A DNA stretch of 64,000 bases from Zhaonella formicivorans (GTDB lineage Bacteria > Bacillota > DUOV01 > Zhaonellaceae): assembly GCF_004353525.1 (NCBI RefSeq), contig NZ_CP085524.1, forward strand, positions 2,792,001 to 2,856,000, in the 5' to 3' direction. Position 1 is the first letter of the stretch; each line of letters starts with the position of its first letter. Below are positions 1 through 7,805 of the stretch, piece after piece. Position numbers and translations under genes: made by a program. The notes below the pieces were generated by a model, which saw only the letters and a program-made list of their open reading frames with translations, was not told the DNA's origin and did not search any database.

Positions 1-1341
1 ACCGTTGACGCCAGGGTGGAGTTTGTTGATCAGGCGGAAAAAACCGAAGGGGGGGACGATAGCCCTACGGTTTGGAGGCAGGATGTTACCATTGAACTGT
101 TTGTACGAGTTAGCAGGGTTAGCAATGCCCATGTAATTACCGACGTGTTAGCGCCGGGAATGGCTCTGAATATTGTCAAAGACAAGTGTATCGTGGAAAG
201 TGTGGTTGGCCAGGCGTCTAAGCAGGTTAAGGCAGTGGCCGATATTGAATTCCCGCGGGAAGTAGCCAAAATAAAAGTTGTACAGGCCAAGGTGAAAGAT
301 ATAGCTACAGAAGTCGTGGCGGATAGGATAGAAGTTTCAGGGCAACTGCATCAGCAGATTTTCTATATCGAAGAGGGCACTGGACGGATGTTTGAAACCA
401 GTGTCGACGAAGAGTGGACTGCACCAATCGAACTGCCGGGAGCCCGGCCCGGCATGGATGTGACAGCGGACGCTATGGTGGAGTGCGCGGAAGTTGAACT
501 GAAACCCGATATCAAAAATCAAGCCCGTCGGACAGCAATTATTAAAATAGCCGTTAAAGCCATGGCGGATCTGCCTCTGGAATTTGTCAAGGATGTAACC
601 GGCCCCAACATCAGGACAGTCAAAGGTGTTCTGAAGTGTGAAAATGTGGTGGGTTCGGCCACCAGTCAGGTGGATATCCAGAGAGACATAACTTTCCAGC
701 AGCCCGTCAAAAAAATAATGAGTGCCGATGCCAAAGTGAAGTTCAAAAGAAAAGATACCAGGGTGGTGCCCGATCAGGTAGTTGTGGAAGGCATCCTACA
801 TAAGCAGATCTTTTTTGTTGGTCTGTGTGATGATGCGGTTTGGGAGAAATCACTGGATGAGCCTTTTTCAACTTTTGTCGATATCCCCGGCGCCCAACCG
901 GGCATGAATGTGGCGGTAAAGGGCAGGGTGGAAAATGTGGATTTGATACCGCCCGATTACCCGGAAAAATGCTGCGAGAATTTTGAACCGGAAAAGTATT
1001 CCTGGGATCAGGCGGCGGTGGTGGAAGTAAAGGCCAAAGTAACACAGACAAGGGAAATCGGCATTATATTGGATGTAACCGGCGAGGCTGCCGTTTTACC
1101 AGCCGAAGAATATGTGCGGGCAGTGGTGGACCGTCCCAGCATCAGGTTTTATAAGATTCAGCCGGGGGATACTTTCTGGAAACTGGCAGAGCGTTACGGC
1201 ACCACGGTGGAGGCAATTATGGAGCTTAACCCTTGCCTTGATCCGCAAAACCTTCAAATTGGCACTATAATGAAAATTCCCTGCGGCGTCCCTGGCGCCG
1301 TTAGTCCCCAGTCATCAGTCATCAGTCGCCAACAGTTTTAG
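1..1341 (+). CDS. SipL-like DUF3794 (SPOCS) and LysM spore coat protein, 5'-truncated by window
   Basis: The frame is open to the first base of the window, so the N-terminus is missing; at least 446 residues remain. At least two SPOCS/DUF3794 units are recognisable from the recurring LPGARPGMDV and IPGAQPGMNV segments, each followed by a VEN/VEC strand, and from repeated LHQQIFYIEEG / LHKQIFFVGL strands. The C-terminus is a LysM domain (IQPGDTFWKLAERYGTTVEA ... LQIGTIMKIP). The architecture SPOCS repeats plus LysM is that of SipL of clostridia, which anchors the coat morphogenetic ATPase SpoIVA at the forespore surface; DUF3794-LysM paralogs also exist. The last dozen codons (about 1305-1341) run into the dispersed repeat that follows, so the tail SPQSSVISRQQF is repeat-encoded and probably not conserved. 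Nearby sleB/ypeB support a sporulation role. Confidence 0.8.
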   Translation, partial: TVDARVEFVDQAEKTEGGDDSPTVWRQDVTIELFVRVSRVSNAHVITDVLAPGMALNIVKDKCIVESVVGQASKQVKAVADIEFPREVAKIKVVQAKVKDIATEVVADRIEVSGQLHQQIFYIEEGTGRMFETSVDEEWTAPIELPGARPGMDVTADAMVECAEVELKPDIKNQARRTAIIKIAVKAMADLPLEFVKDVTGPNIRTVKGVLKCENVVGSATSQVDIQRDITFQQPVKKIMSADAKVKFKRKDTRVVPDQVVVEGILHKQIFFVGLCDDAVWEKSLDEPFSTFVDIPGAQPGMNVAVKGRVENVDLIPPDYPEKCCENFEPEKYSWDQAAVVEVKAKVTQTREIGIILDVTGEAAVLPAEEYVRAVVDRPSIRFYKIQPGDTFWKLAERYGTTVEAIMELNPCLDPQNLQIGTIMKIPCGVPGAVSPQSSVISRQQF

Positions 1342-1533
1342 TCACCAGTTGCCAGCCATCAGCAGGCTAACGCCGTCGTTAGTCGTTAGCTTTCAGCCGC
1401 CAGCTATCAGCCCTCAGCAATTAGCCATTGGCTTTTCTGCAAAAGTCATACATGCAACTAAGTACTAAAAACTAATGACTAATGACGCAGCCGTAGGCTG
1501 CTACTGCGACTAGGAACTGGCGACTCACTGCTA
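1305..1533. repeat. Degenerate CAGTCATC/CAGCTATC repeat element between genes
   Basis: This stretch is built from short degenerate units (CAGTCATCAGTC, CAGTCGCC, CAGCCATCAG, CAGCTATCAGCC) on the left. The inverse units (GACTAATGACG, GACTAGGAACTGGCGACT) lie on the right, so the two flanks could pair as an imperfect hairpin. It starts inside the end of the preceding gene. The same type of element recurs at 7.6, 19.7, 57.2 and 61.8 kb. No gene is seen in 1342-1676 apart from the ribosome binding site of the next gene. Confidence 0.7.
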
Positions 1534-1676
1534 GTTCGCTTCAACGGTCAAAATGCCACCGTAATTTTACCTGTTGCTGGTTGCGCAGACCAAGTTCTCT
1601 TTACTTAATTTACCTGTGGCAATGCTCTTTTGGGGCTAATAGTATATAGTAACTGGGAAGAAGGAGGGAATTTTAG

Positions 1677-1946
1677 ATGAGCAGTGATTTGGAGAAGCTT
1701 TTACAGCAGATAGAAGCTAACGGGCATGCTGCTGCCGAGGTACATCCCAAGGAAGAACCAAAGCTGGGGGCCGGGAAAGTCGGTCCCACCGCAAGTGACC
1801 CCCGAGAGGTACCGGCAGAGGGAGAGGGTTCAGAGCCAAAACCTGCCGGGACAATCCCCGGAAGCAGTATAAACTATCGCAAGAGGACAGCATTTGTGGT
1901 ATTTCTTATTTTAATTCTTTTATTATTCAGCAACTCTTGGCGTTAA
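1677..1946 (+). CDS. Small tail-anchored membrane protein, function unknown
   Basis: An 89-residue protein starting at ATG with a strong ribosome binding site (AAGGAGG about 9 bases upstream). The first 65 residues are polar and rich in Glu, Pro and Gly, suggesting a disordered domain. Residues about 70-86 (TAFVVFLILILLLF) form a single hydrophobic segment right at the C-terminus, as in a tail-anchored protein. A bidirectional terminator follows. The convergent neighbour at 2547-2918 also carries a FALFLILILLIFA segment, which suggests these are related small spore or membrane proteins; that relation is inference. I do not recognise the family. Confidence 0.6.
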   Translation: MSSDLEKLLQQIEANGHAAAEVHPKEEPKLGAGKVGPTASDPREVPAEGEGSEPKPAGTIPGSSINYRKRTAFVVFLILILLLFSNSWR

Positions 1947-1977
1947 CAACATATATCTTTAGCAAACATAACGAATT

Positions 1978-2001
1978 AAGCCGTGCACACTTGCACGGCT
2001 T
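1978..2001. terminator. Bidirectional terminator hairpin
   Basis: The perfect 10-bp stem AAGCCGTGCA / TGCACGGCTT has a 4-base loop. It lies between convergent genes and overlaps the stop codon of the minus-strand gene. The U-tract is weak on both sides. Confidence 0.6.
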
Positions 2002-2422
2002 AACTCTTATCTTTTATTGTTATGTTGTGCGTATCATCGTGCGCAATTTTTTTGCCTGCTTCTTCGCTCTTAGGGGTTGTTTTTTGTTCTTTGATCATGG
2101 AAAGCATGTTCATTAAGGCTGCGATGGCGTTAGGGTTTTTAGCCAGCATTCCGGCCAAGTCGCTCGGGTTAAGTCCTCCTTGTCCTTTGTTATGTAAGAG
2201 TCCGGTCAAGGTATTCATTAGTGTGTTATCCAAATTCAAAGGCTGCCCCTGACCTGTGGCGGGCAGCTGGATAGTTACCGGCTTAATAAGATTCACTATG
2301 CTTAAGAGAGTTAATAAGCTCAACAGGGCCAGCAGGTTATCCGTAGAGAGCTTGGGATGTTGTTCCAGTAAGCTGAACAGACCGGCGACCAGATCAACTC
2401 CTTCATCTTTTTTCTTTTCCAA
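2000..2422 (-). CDS. Small hydrophobic-helix protein, possibly sporulation-related
   Basis: A 140-residue protein of unknown family. TTG (2420-2422) is the likely start because GGAGGT lies 7 bases upstream. Residues about 25-50 (LLALLSLLTLLSIVNLI) are strongly hydrophobic. The rest is Leu/Asn/Gln/Met-rich with predicted short helices (PSDLAGMLAKNPNAIAALMN), followed by a charged Lys/Glu tail. It is oriented with the 2547-2918 gene (gap about 124 bases), which has a similar helix-plus-disordered composition. The setting between spore coat and cortex-lysis genes suggests a sporulation role, but no motif proves it. Confidence 0.55.
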   Translation of the reverse strand: MEKKKDEGVDLVAGLFSLLEQHPKLSTDNLLALLSLLTLLSIVNLIKPVTIQLPATGQGQPLNLDNTLMNTLTGLLHNKGQGGLNPSDLAGMLAKNPNAIAALMNMLSMIKEQKTTPKSEEAGKKIAHDDTHNITIKDKS

Positions 2423-2546
2423 AGTCCGTACCTCCTTGTAATGATCTTTTGATGGCTTGTAGTTAATATATTCACCGACCTAACAGATGTTGACAAAAAC
2501 TTTTCAAAACATAAAACTAGCCACACTGGGTGTGGCTGTATGCAAA

Positions 2547-2918
2547 TTACTCTAAACAGGGCGAACCATCTCCATGTTTTCCTGGGATTGATTCAGCTCC
2601 GTCTGCACTTAAATCCCCCCTAGCATCGCCGGGCGGGCCGGCGGGTTCAGGGCCCTGGGTGGCAAAGATAAGTAAAATGAGAATTAAAAACAAAGCAAAG
2701 GGATTTGTTCCCTCCAACTGGGCGGGATCGGTATCTGCAGGCATAATGCTTACTTGGGCCTTAGGTTTAATGGCCGAGAAGCTCTGTAAAGCCTTTTGTC
2801 CCGTTTGGCTGCTAAGTAGCTCGGCAAAATGGCCCGTTAGTTGAGTAACAGTTTTACCTGTGGGACCTAGAAAAGGTTCGACGCTTTGTAATAAATTGAG
2901 AAAATCGGGGTTAAACAT
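2547..2918 (-). CDS. Small membrane protein with Pro/Gly-rich tail, unknown function
   Basis: The frame extends upstream to an ATG at 2948, but no ribosome binding site precedes that codon. AGGAGG lies inside the extension, upstream of ATG 2918 (or GTG 2921), so the shorter 123-residue form MFNPDFLNLLQSVEPFL is preferred, with a somewhat long spacer. An amphipathic helical region (residues 1-50) is followed by a hydrophobic segment (FALFLILILLIFA) and then a Gly/Pro/Asp-rich tail. There are no catalytic motifs. It probably forms a pair with the 2000-2422 gene. Family not recognised. Confidence 0.5.
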   Translation of the reverse strand: MFNPDFLNLLQSVEPFLGPTGKTVTQLTGHFAELLSSQTGQKALQSFSAIKPKAQVSIMPADTDPAQLEGTNPFALFLILILLIFATQGPEPAGPPGDARGDLSADGAESIPGKHGDGSPCLE

Positions 2919-3092
2919 CACGTAATTTTCAGCCTCCTTCCTCCGCATGGTTTTCTAATCCATACTATGTGCCTGTGGAGTTTGCGGTGAATGACAAAAA
3001 CTGGTGACAAAGCCGTTTTTCTTTTCAGGGATAGAATAATTTCCTGCCAACAAAACCAAAATAAACGTAAAGTTGGCTAAAAAAATTCTTGG

Positions 3093-3665
3093 ATGAGGGG
3101 GATAAATTTGCGGAAATATCTTTCCTGGAAAACAGTTGCGGTATTTATCCTGCTGGCCGGGATAATCCTGTCCGTTCCATTATTGAGCAAAGGTCAGGAA
3201 GAAAATCCTTCGAGGCAGGAGGGCAAATCTTCAGTGACGGATTCAGTCTTTGAGGAGGAACAATTTCCAGACGTTATTCCTACCCAGGGTGGTTGGTCCT
3301 TAGTCAAAAGGAACGACGAGGTGAATCTCTTGACCAGGTTAGTAGCGGCGGAAGCAACCGGAGAACCCTATGAAGGCCAGGTGGCTGTAGCTGCAGTGCT
3401 GTTAAACAGAGTCCGGCATGCATCTTTTCCAAATACCATCAGCGGGGTTATTTTCCAGCCCCATGCCTTTGAAAGTGTTTCCAACGGCCTTATTTGGCGG
3501 GTCAGCGACCTGAACACTGCCAGGAGAGCCGCCATAGATGCTTTAAACGGCTGGGATCCGACCTATGGCGCCCTGTATTTCTGGAACCCTTACAAACCGG
3601 TGAGCGGCTGGATCTGGACACGGAAAATAGTAAGGCAAATCGGAAAACACGTTTTCGGTATATAA
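3093..3665 (+). CDS. sleB: Spore cortex-lytic hydrolase, SleB/CwlJ family
   Basis: A 190-residue protein with an N-terminal membrane/signal segment (VAVFILLAGIILSVPLL), a short linker, and a C-terminal hydrolase-2 domain. The motif TRLVAAEATGEPYEGQVAV contains the catalytic glutamate of the SleB lytic transglycosylase fold, and VLLNRV, HAFESV and YFWNP are further family signatures. SleB cleaves muramic-delta-lactam cortex peptidoglycan during germination. Unlike Bacillus SleB it lacks an N-terminal peptidoglycan-binding domain. A TTG at 3108 is an alternative start because a G-rich Shine-Dalgarno sequence lies just before it and none precedes ATG 3093. ypeB follows 18 bases later, the classic sleB-ypeB pair. 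Confidence 0.88.
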   Translation: MRGINLRKYLSWKTVAVFILLAGIILSVPLLSKGQEENPSRQEGKSSVTDSVFEEEQFPDVIPTQGGWSLVKRNDEVNLLTRLVAAEATGEPYEGQVAVAAVLLNRVRHASFPNTISGVIFQPHAFESVSNGLIWRVSDLNTARRAAIDALNGWDPTYGALYFWNPYKPVSGWIWTRKIVRQIGKHVFGI

Positions 3666-3683
3666 GAGGAGGGGGTTAATTTA

Positions 3684-5039
3684 ATGCGGAAGATGTTGTT
3701 TGGCATTCTGGCGGTGCTGGTGCTGGCAGGCTTGGTCAGCTGGGGGTTCTGGGAAAGAGCTAATAAGGAAAGGCTGGCCAATGCACTGGAAGCAGATTAT
3801 CAAAGGGAATTTTATAATGTGATTAGCCACGTAGAACAAACTCGGGTGCTGTTGGGCAAAAGTCTTGTTTCAGGTTCCCCCCGGCATAACATCCTGTACT
3901 TAACCGAAATTTGGAATAGGGCTGCAGATGCCCAAGTTTCATTGGCACAGCTGCCTTTTACCGACATCAATCTCTCAGCCAGCCGTAAGTTTCTGGCCCA
4001 ACTGGGCGATTATGCTTTTTCCCTGGCGCGGGCAGGAGCCAACGGCAAACAGCTTACCAATGAAGATTACAACCGCCTGACCAAGCTTTACGAGGAAGTG
4101 GGCAGGTTCAGCGCGGACCTGCACCAGATGGAGAGCCGTTTTAACCAGAAAGGTTTCAGGTGGACCAGGGGTCTCACCGGGGACTGGCTGCGGCCCGCCA
4201 GCGCGGAGCCGCAAGCGCCCAACGATTTGTCCAATTTCGTGGAGATTGAAAAGCGAATTCAGGGTTTACCGGCGCTGATTTACGACGGTCCCTTCTCGGA
4301 TCACCTGGAAAAGATTGAACCCAAGGGGTTGACCGGAAAGGAGGTAACTTCCAGCCAGGCGGCCGGATTAGCCAGGAGTTTTTTAAACAAAGGGAAAAAA
4401 CAGGGGTACAATGTTGTTCACTCCGGCACAGTACGGGGCAAAATAGCTGCCTATACTTTTACCTTTGATCCTGCCGATGCGCCGGGCCTCATCACTGTAG
4501 ACCTAAGCAAAAAAGGTGGACACCCCATTACGATGATTAACAGCAGGACAGTTAACAAAGCGACCTTGTCCGCCGCTGAAGCAGAAGCCAAGGCAGCCCG
4601 TTTTCTTGAAGCAAACGGCTATCCCGATATGCTTGCTACTTACACAATCCGGCAGGGCAATACCCAGGTGATTTCTTATGCTTACCGCCAGCAAGGGGTG
4701 GTAGTCTATCCTGATTTAGTTAAGGTGAAAGTCGCTCTCGACAACGGCGAAGTAGTAGGGTTTGAAGCTTTTAACTACCTTATGTCCCACCGCCAGCGGG
4801 ATATACCAAAAGCAAAATTAACCGAGGCCGAAGTTAAAAATAAAATCAACCCCAGGGTAAAAATCGAAAATATACGCAAGGCAATAATTCCCCTGGACAA
4901 CGGCAAAGAGGCCTTCACCTACGAGGTTAAAGGCAAGCTGGGGAATGAACTCTACTTAATATATATCAATGCTTTAACAGGTGATGAAGAACAGATCCTC
5001 AAGGTTATTAACCAGCCGGAAGGGAACTTGGCAATATAG
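3684..5039 (+). CDS. ypeB: Germination protein YpeB
   Basis: A 451-residue protein with an N-terminal membrane anchor (residues about 4-22, LFGILAVLVLAGLVSWGFW), a helical domain, and a C-terminal half containing PepSY-like repeats (for example AEAEAKAARFLEANGYPDM and LTEAEVKNKINPRVKIENIR). YpeB is needed to localise and stabilise SleB in the spore and inhibits it until germination. The ribosome binding site AGGAGGGGG precedes ATG 3684. Adjacency to sleB makes the assignment firm. A terminator follows directly. Confidence 0.9.
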   Translation: MRKMLFGILAVLVLAGLVSWGFWERANKERLANALEADYQREFYNVISHVEQTRVLLGKSLVSGSPRHNILYLTEIWNRAADAQVSLAQLPFTDINLSASRKFLAQLGDYAFSLARAGANGKQLTNEDYNRLTKLYEEVGRFSADLHQMESRFNQKGFRWTRGLTGDWLRPASAEPQAPNDLSNFVEIEKRIQGLPALIYDGPFSDHLEKIEPKGLTGKEVTSSQAAGLARSFLNKGKKQGYNVVHSGTVRGKIAAYTFTFDPADAPGLITVDLSKKGGHPITMINSRTVNKATLSAAEAEAKAARFLEANGYPDMLATYTIRQGNTQVISYAYRQQGVVVYPDLVKVKVALDNGEVVGFEAFNYLMSHRQRDIPKAKLTEAEVKNKINPRVKIENIRKAIIPLDNGKEAFTYEVKGKLGNELYLIYINALTGDEEQILKVINQPEGNLAI

Positions 5040-5040
5040 T

Positions 5041-5068
5041 AAAAGTGCCGCCTAATGGCGGCCCTTTT
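5041..5068. terminator. Bidirectional terminator after ypeB
   Basis: AAAAG-GCCGCC / GGCGGC-CTTTT stem with TAAT loop and T-run. It lies between convergent genes and can serve both. Confidence 0.85.
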
Positions 5069-5095
5069 GCTTATTGCAGCAACTGGAGCAGGTCG

Positions 5096-6097
5096 TTAGA
5101 ATTCAATCTGCAGCAGTTCCATTACATTTTGGATGCGGTTAATCACTGTTGATTGGTCGGAACCGGCAAATAAGAGGCCCACGGCGTTATTATCTTCGTC
5201 CAAAACAAGTGAGCCGCTGTCGCCAGGGCTGGCCATGGGGCCTGCTACTATTTGGTCGGTAAAATAGACATTGTCATTATCACCCATGCTAACTTTCAGG
5301 GTGGTGGCTACCACTTGCACTGTGCTGGTGTTAATTCCGCTGGAACGACCGCTCTTTTTGAGCTTCATGCCCAGTTTGGCCTCTTTTACCCCTTTCACCG
5401 GACCTATTTCCAGGATCTCCGGAGTTATGGCGGCGGGAGAAACGGGGGTGGCCACTGCGGCATCAACCAAATTATCAGACGCGGACCTCTTAAGTAGCGA
5501 CATCCTGTAATTGGGGCGAACCAGCCTGATAATCCTGTTGCCCGCCCATTCAACTGCTGCTGCCTGCGGGCATTCGGACTGGACGTATTCCCGCTGGATA
5601 GGCACAAACCTTTCCAAATAGCCGATCAGCTGGTCTTTTGTTCCTCCGTCGTAGGGTCCCGGCTGATAGATCGGGTCCCCTATTTTACAGCGACCGTCTT
5701 TGCCGTCGGAGCTGTTGGCTAAGACGTGGTTGTTGGAAAGAATAAGCGGTTTCTTGGTGGCGCTGTCTTTAACCACCGCCCCGAAAGTCCCGGCGGAGAT
5801 CAGATAATGTCCAATGCTGATGCCGGGAGGAGCGGGCCGCATATAGTCGGTTCTCCCCAGGAGACGGATTTCCCCCACCTCGATAATATCAGTAGACACG
5901 TCATAGATTTTAGGGGGGATTTTTTCTCCTCTTTTTAATTCACTGGCAGGCATCTTTTTGCTGACCAGGACAACTACGGAATGTTCGTTTGTTGTTTCCC
6001 CCCTGACCATTTTTAAACCTTTGCCTACGCCCACCACATTGGAAACACTCATTATGTCATAGCGGCTTCTGCGCAAAAGCCTATCTATTCTATCCAT
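5096..6097 (-). CDS. Trypsin-fold serine protease-like protein
   Basis: A 333-residue protein without a signal peptide. The motifs fit a chymotrypsin-type triad: LSNNHVLA (His), NLVDAAVATP (Asp) and SPGDSGSLVLDEDNNAVGLL (Ser in GDSG). The N-terminal part (VGVGKGLKMVRGE ... SVVVLVSKKMPASEL) resembles the regulatory N-terminus of Nal1-like trypsin-superfamily proteins found in many Firmicutes. The substrate is unknown. The protein would be cytoplasmic or packaged into spores. It stands alone between two terminators, convergent with ypeB. Start at ATG with AGAGGGGAG upstream. Confidence 0.7.
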   Translation of the reverse strand: MDRIDRLLRRSRYDIMSVSNVVGVGKGLKMVRGETTNEHSVVVLVSKKMPASELKRGEKIPPKIYDVSTDIIEVGEIRLLGRTDYMRPAPPGISIGHYLISAGTFGAVVKDSATKKPLILSNNHVLANSSDGKDGRCKIGDPIYQPGPYDGGTKDQLIGYLERFVPIQREYVQSECPQAAAVEWAGNRIIRLVRPNYRMSLLKRSASDNLVDAAVATPVSPAAITPEILEIGPVKGVKEAKLGMKLKKSGRSSGINTSTVQVVATTLKVSMGDNDNVYFTDQIVAGPMASPGDSGSLVLDEDNNAVGLLFAGSDQSTVINRIQNVMELLQIEF

Positions 6098-6169
6098 TAA
6101 CGCTCCCCTCTCTTTAAGATCTACCTTAGTATATTAGTATTCGGTTCAGGCAGAGGGGTGAGGAATTAG

Positions 6170-6197
6170 TAAAAAAAAAAAGGCCCTTAACGGGCCG
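6170..6197 (-). terminator. Terminator for the YbaB gene
   Basis: Stem GGCCC/GGGCC with loop TTAAC, followed on the minus strand by a run of about 11 T. Confidence 0.8.
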
Positions 6198-6223
6198 GTA
6201 TGGGGGATATTTTGTGAAATTTG

Positions 6224-6544
6224 CTAGAATAATTCGGAAATATTCTCTAGATTAAAGCCGGTTAATTCTGACATGGTTTTGGCAGCCAGGTCTTTTGAGC
6301 GGTCGAAAGCTTCGTTAACGGTGCTGACGAGAGTAGACTCCAGCCCCTCCCGACCAAGCAAAGTGAGAGCATCGGGAGCCAGACGTATTACCTTTATTTT
6401 GGCTAAACCTGAGATAACCACAACTACTGCTCCATGTCCGCCTGATACCTCAATAGTTCTGCTGTCCAACAGCTGTTTGGCCTGGGCCATGCTTTCCTTA
6501 AACTTATTGGCCTGGGCAAATAAATCGTCTAAATTCAATCCCAT
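6224..6544 (-). CDS. YbaB/EbfC-family nucleoid-associated protein
   Basis: A 106-residue protein. The N-terminal amphipathic helix LNLDDLFAQANKFKESMAQAK and the sheet region with GGHGAVVVVISG and KIKVIRLAPDAL match the YbaB/EbfC DNA-binding fold, and a C-terminal helix (AFDRSKDLAAKTMSELTGF) follows. These proteins dimerise and bind DNA. In most Firmicutes ybaB sits between dnaX and recR. Here it is a stand-alone gene with divergent sequence, so it may be an accessory paralog. AAGGAGG precedes the ATG. Confidence 0.75.
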   Translation of the reverse strand: MGLNLDDLFAQANKFKESMAQAKQLLDSRTIEVSGGHGAVVVVISGLAKIKVIRLAPDALTLLGREGLESTLVSTVNEAFDRSKDLAAKTMSELTGFNLENISELF

Positions 6545-6811
6545 GTCAACCTCCTTATAATGAGTGCAAGCTTAGTTTTGGCTCCCACTTCCGGGAAGCC
6601 AGGTGGGCGTAAAGCCAACTTTTCTTTATGCTATTAACTTATGAAGGTACAGTACAAAAGTTGACTTTTTACAGAATTTACTTTCCGGCGCATAGCCTTT
6701 TAGAACGGTTAAGCCTGCGTAAGCAAGGAAAGTTGGTTTTAGCATACAAAAAACGCAGATTTTACATTAAACTGCTGATAGTGCAGATAATAATAGATGA
6801 GGTGAAGCTTA

Positions 6812-7621
6812 ATGCATTTTGTTGTTTGCGTCAAACAAGTCCCCGATACGGCTGAAGTCCGGGTCGACCCGAAAACCAATACTCTAGTCCGTGAAGGTGT
6901 ACCTTCCATTATCAATCCTTATGATGCCCATGCGGTGGAAGCTGCGGTGCAGCTTAAGGAAATTTACGGCGGTAAGGTGACCGTAATTTGCATGGGGCCT
7001 CCCCAGGCGGAAGAAGTGCTCCGCCGCTCTATTTCTTTTGGCGCCGATGAAGCTATTCTTTTGAGCGATCGTAAATTTGCCGGGGCTGATACGCTGGCAA
7101 CAAGTTTAATACTGACGGAAGGAATTTTGAAATTGCACCGGGAGCAACCTGTAGATTTGGTGCTGTGCGGCAAACAAGCTATTGACGGTGATACGGCCCA
7201 GGTAGGGCCGGGGATCGCAGCCCGCTTAGGTTGGCCGCAATTAACTTATGTAATGAAAATTGAGTCCCTGGACTTGGACAAAAAAACCATTATTGTGCAC
7301 CGCAAGCTGGAAGGGCAACGGGAAATAGTCAGCGCTACCTTGCCCGCTTTGTTAACTGTAGTAAAGGATATCAACGAACTGCGTTACGCCAGCTTGCCTG
7401 ATTTGCTCCGTTCGGTGCGCTTTACGCCCAGGATATGGAGTAAAGATGATTTAGGACTGGATGAGAGCAGGATTGGGCTTAAAGGCTCGCCTACTGCGGT
7501 ACGTAAAATTTTTCCTCCGCCGGAGCGCCCCCAGGGGGAAATGCTGAAAGGCACTCCCCGGGAAATGGCCCGAGAATTGGTGGAGAAGCTGGTTACGACG
7601 AAAATAATAGCGGATAAGTAG
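6812..7621 (+). CDS. fixA: Electron transfer flavoprotein beta subunit, FixA
   Basis: A 269-residue protein beginning MHFVVCVKQVPDTAEVRVDP, the standard EtfB/FixA N-terminus, with SIINPYDAHAVEAA and the nucleotide-binding VDLVLCGKQAIDGDTAQVGP. With FixB it forms the ETF heterodimer that takes electrons from NADH. In FixABCX complexes the flavin bifurcates them to ferredoxin or flavodoxin and to quinone through FixCX. The ribosome binding site GAGGTGA lies 7 bases before ATG. fixB, fixC and fixX follow in order; a 150-bp repeat element interrupts the fixA-fixB junction. Confidence 0.93.
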   Translation: MHFVVCVKQVPDTAEVRVDPKTNTLVREGVPSIINPYDAHAVEAAVQLKEIYGGKVTVICMGPPQAEEVLRRSISFGADEAILLSDRKFAGADTLATSLILTEGILKLHREQPVDLVLCGKQAIDGDTAQVGPGIAARLGWPQLTYVMKIESLDLDKKTIIVHRKLEGQREIVSATLPALLTVVKDINELRYASLPDLLRSVRFTPRIWSKDDLGLDESRIGLKGSPTAVRKIFPPPERPQGEMLKGTPREMARELVEKLVTTKIIADK

Positions 7622-7775
7622 CTATCAGCTACCAGCCGCCAGCCATCAGCTTATAGCTTGGTCATATATGTAGCCACTTTAAAAAAACTTTGCAAGGATG
7701 GCTATGGCCGCTATTGCTGGGAAGTGCAACAATTTAATAATCAAGCTGCAGGCTGACAGCTGAAAGCTGATGGCC
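7618..7775. repeat. Inverted AGCTATCAGC repeat element between fixA and fixB
   Basis: The left arm (units GCTATCAGC, TACCAGCCG, CCAGCCATCAGC) starts at the fixA stop codon. The right arm (AAGCTGCAGGCTGACAG, CTGAAAGCTGATGGCC) is its imperfect reverse complement. The unpaired centre is about 80 bases. It resembles a MITE-like insertion inside an operon. Confidence 0.7.
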
Positions 7776-7805
7776 AATATGTCAGTTGGAGGCGGGTGTT
7801 TATCG

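Noticed and set aside
743-1051. Minus-strand open frame inside the SipL-like gene and similar antisense frames elsewhere
   Set aside because: These are shadows of well-supported genes, without ribosome binding sites or recognisable domains.
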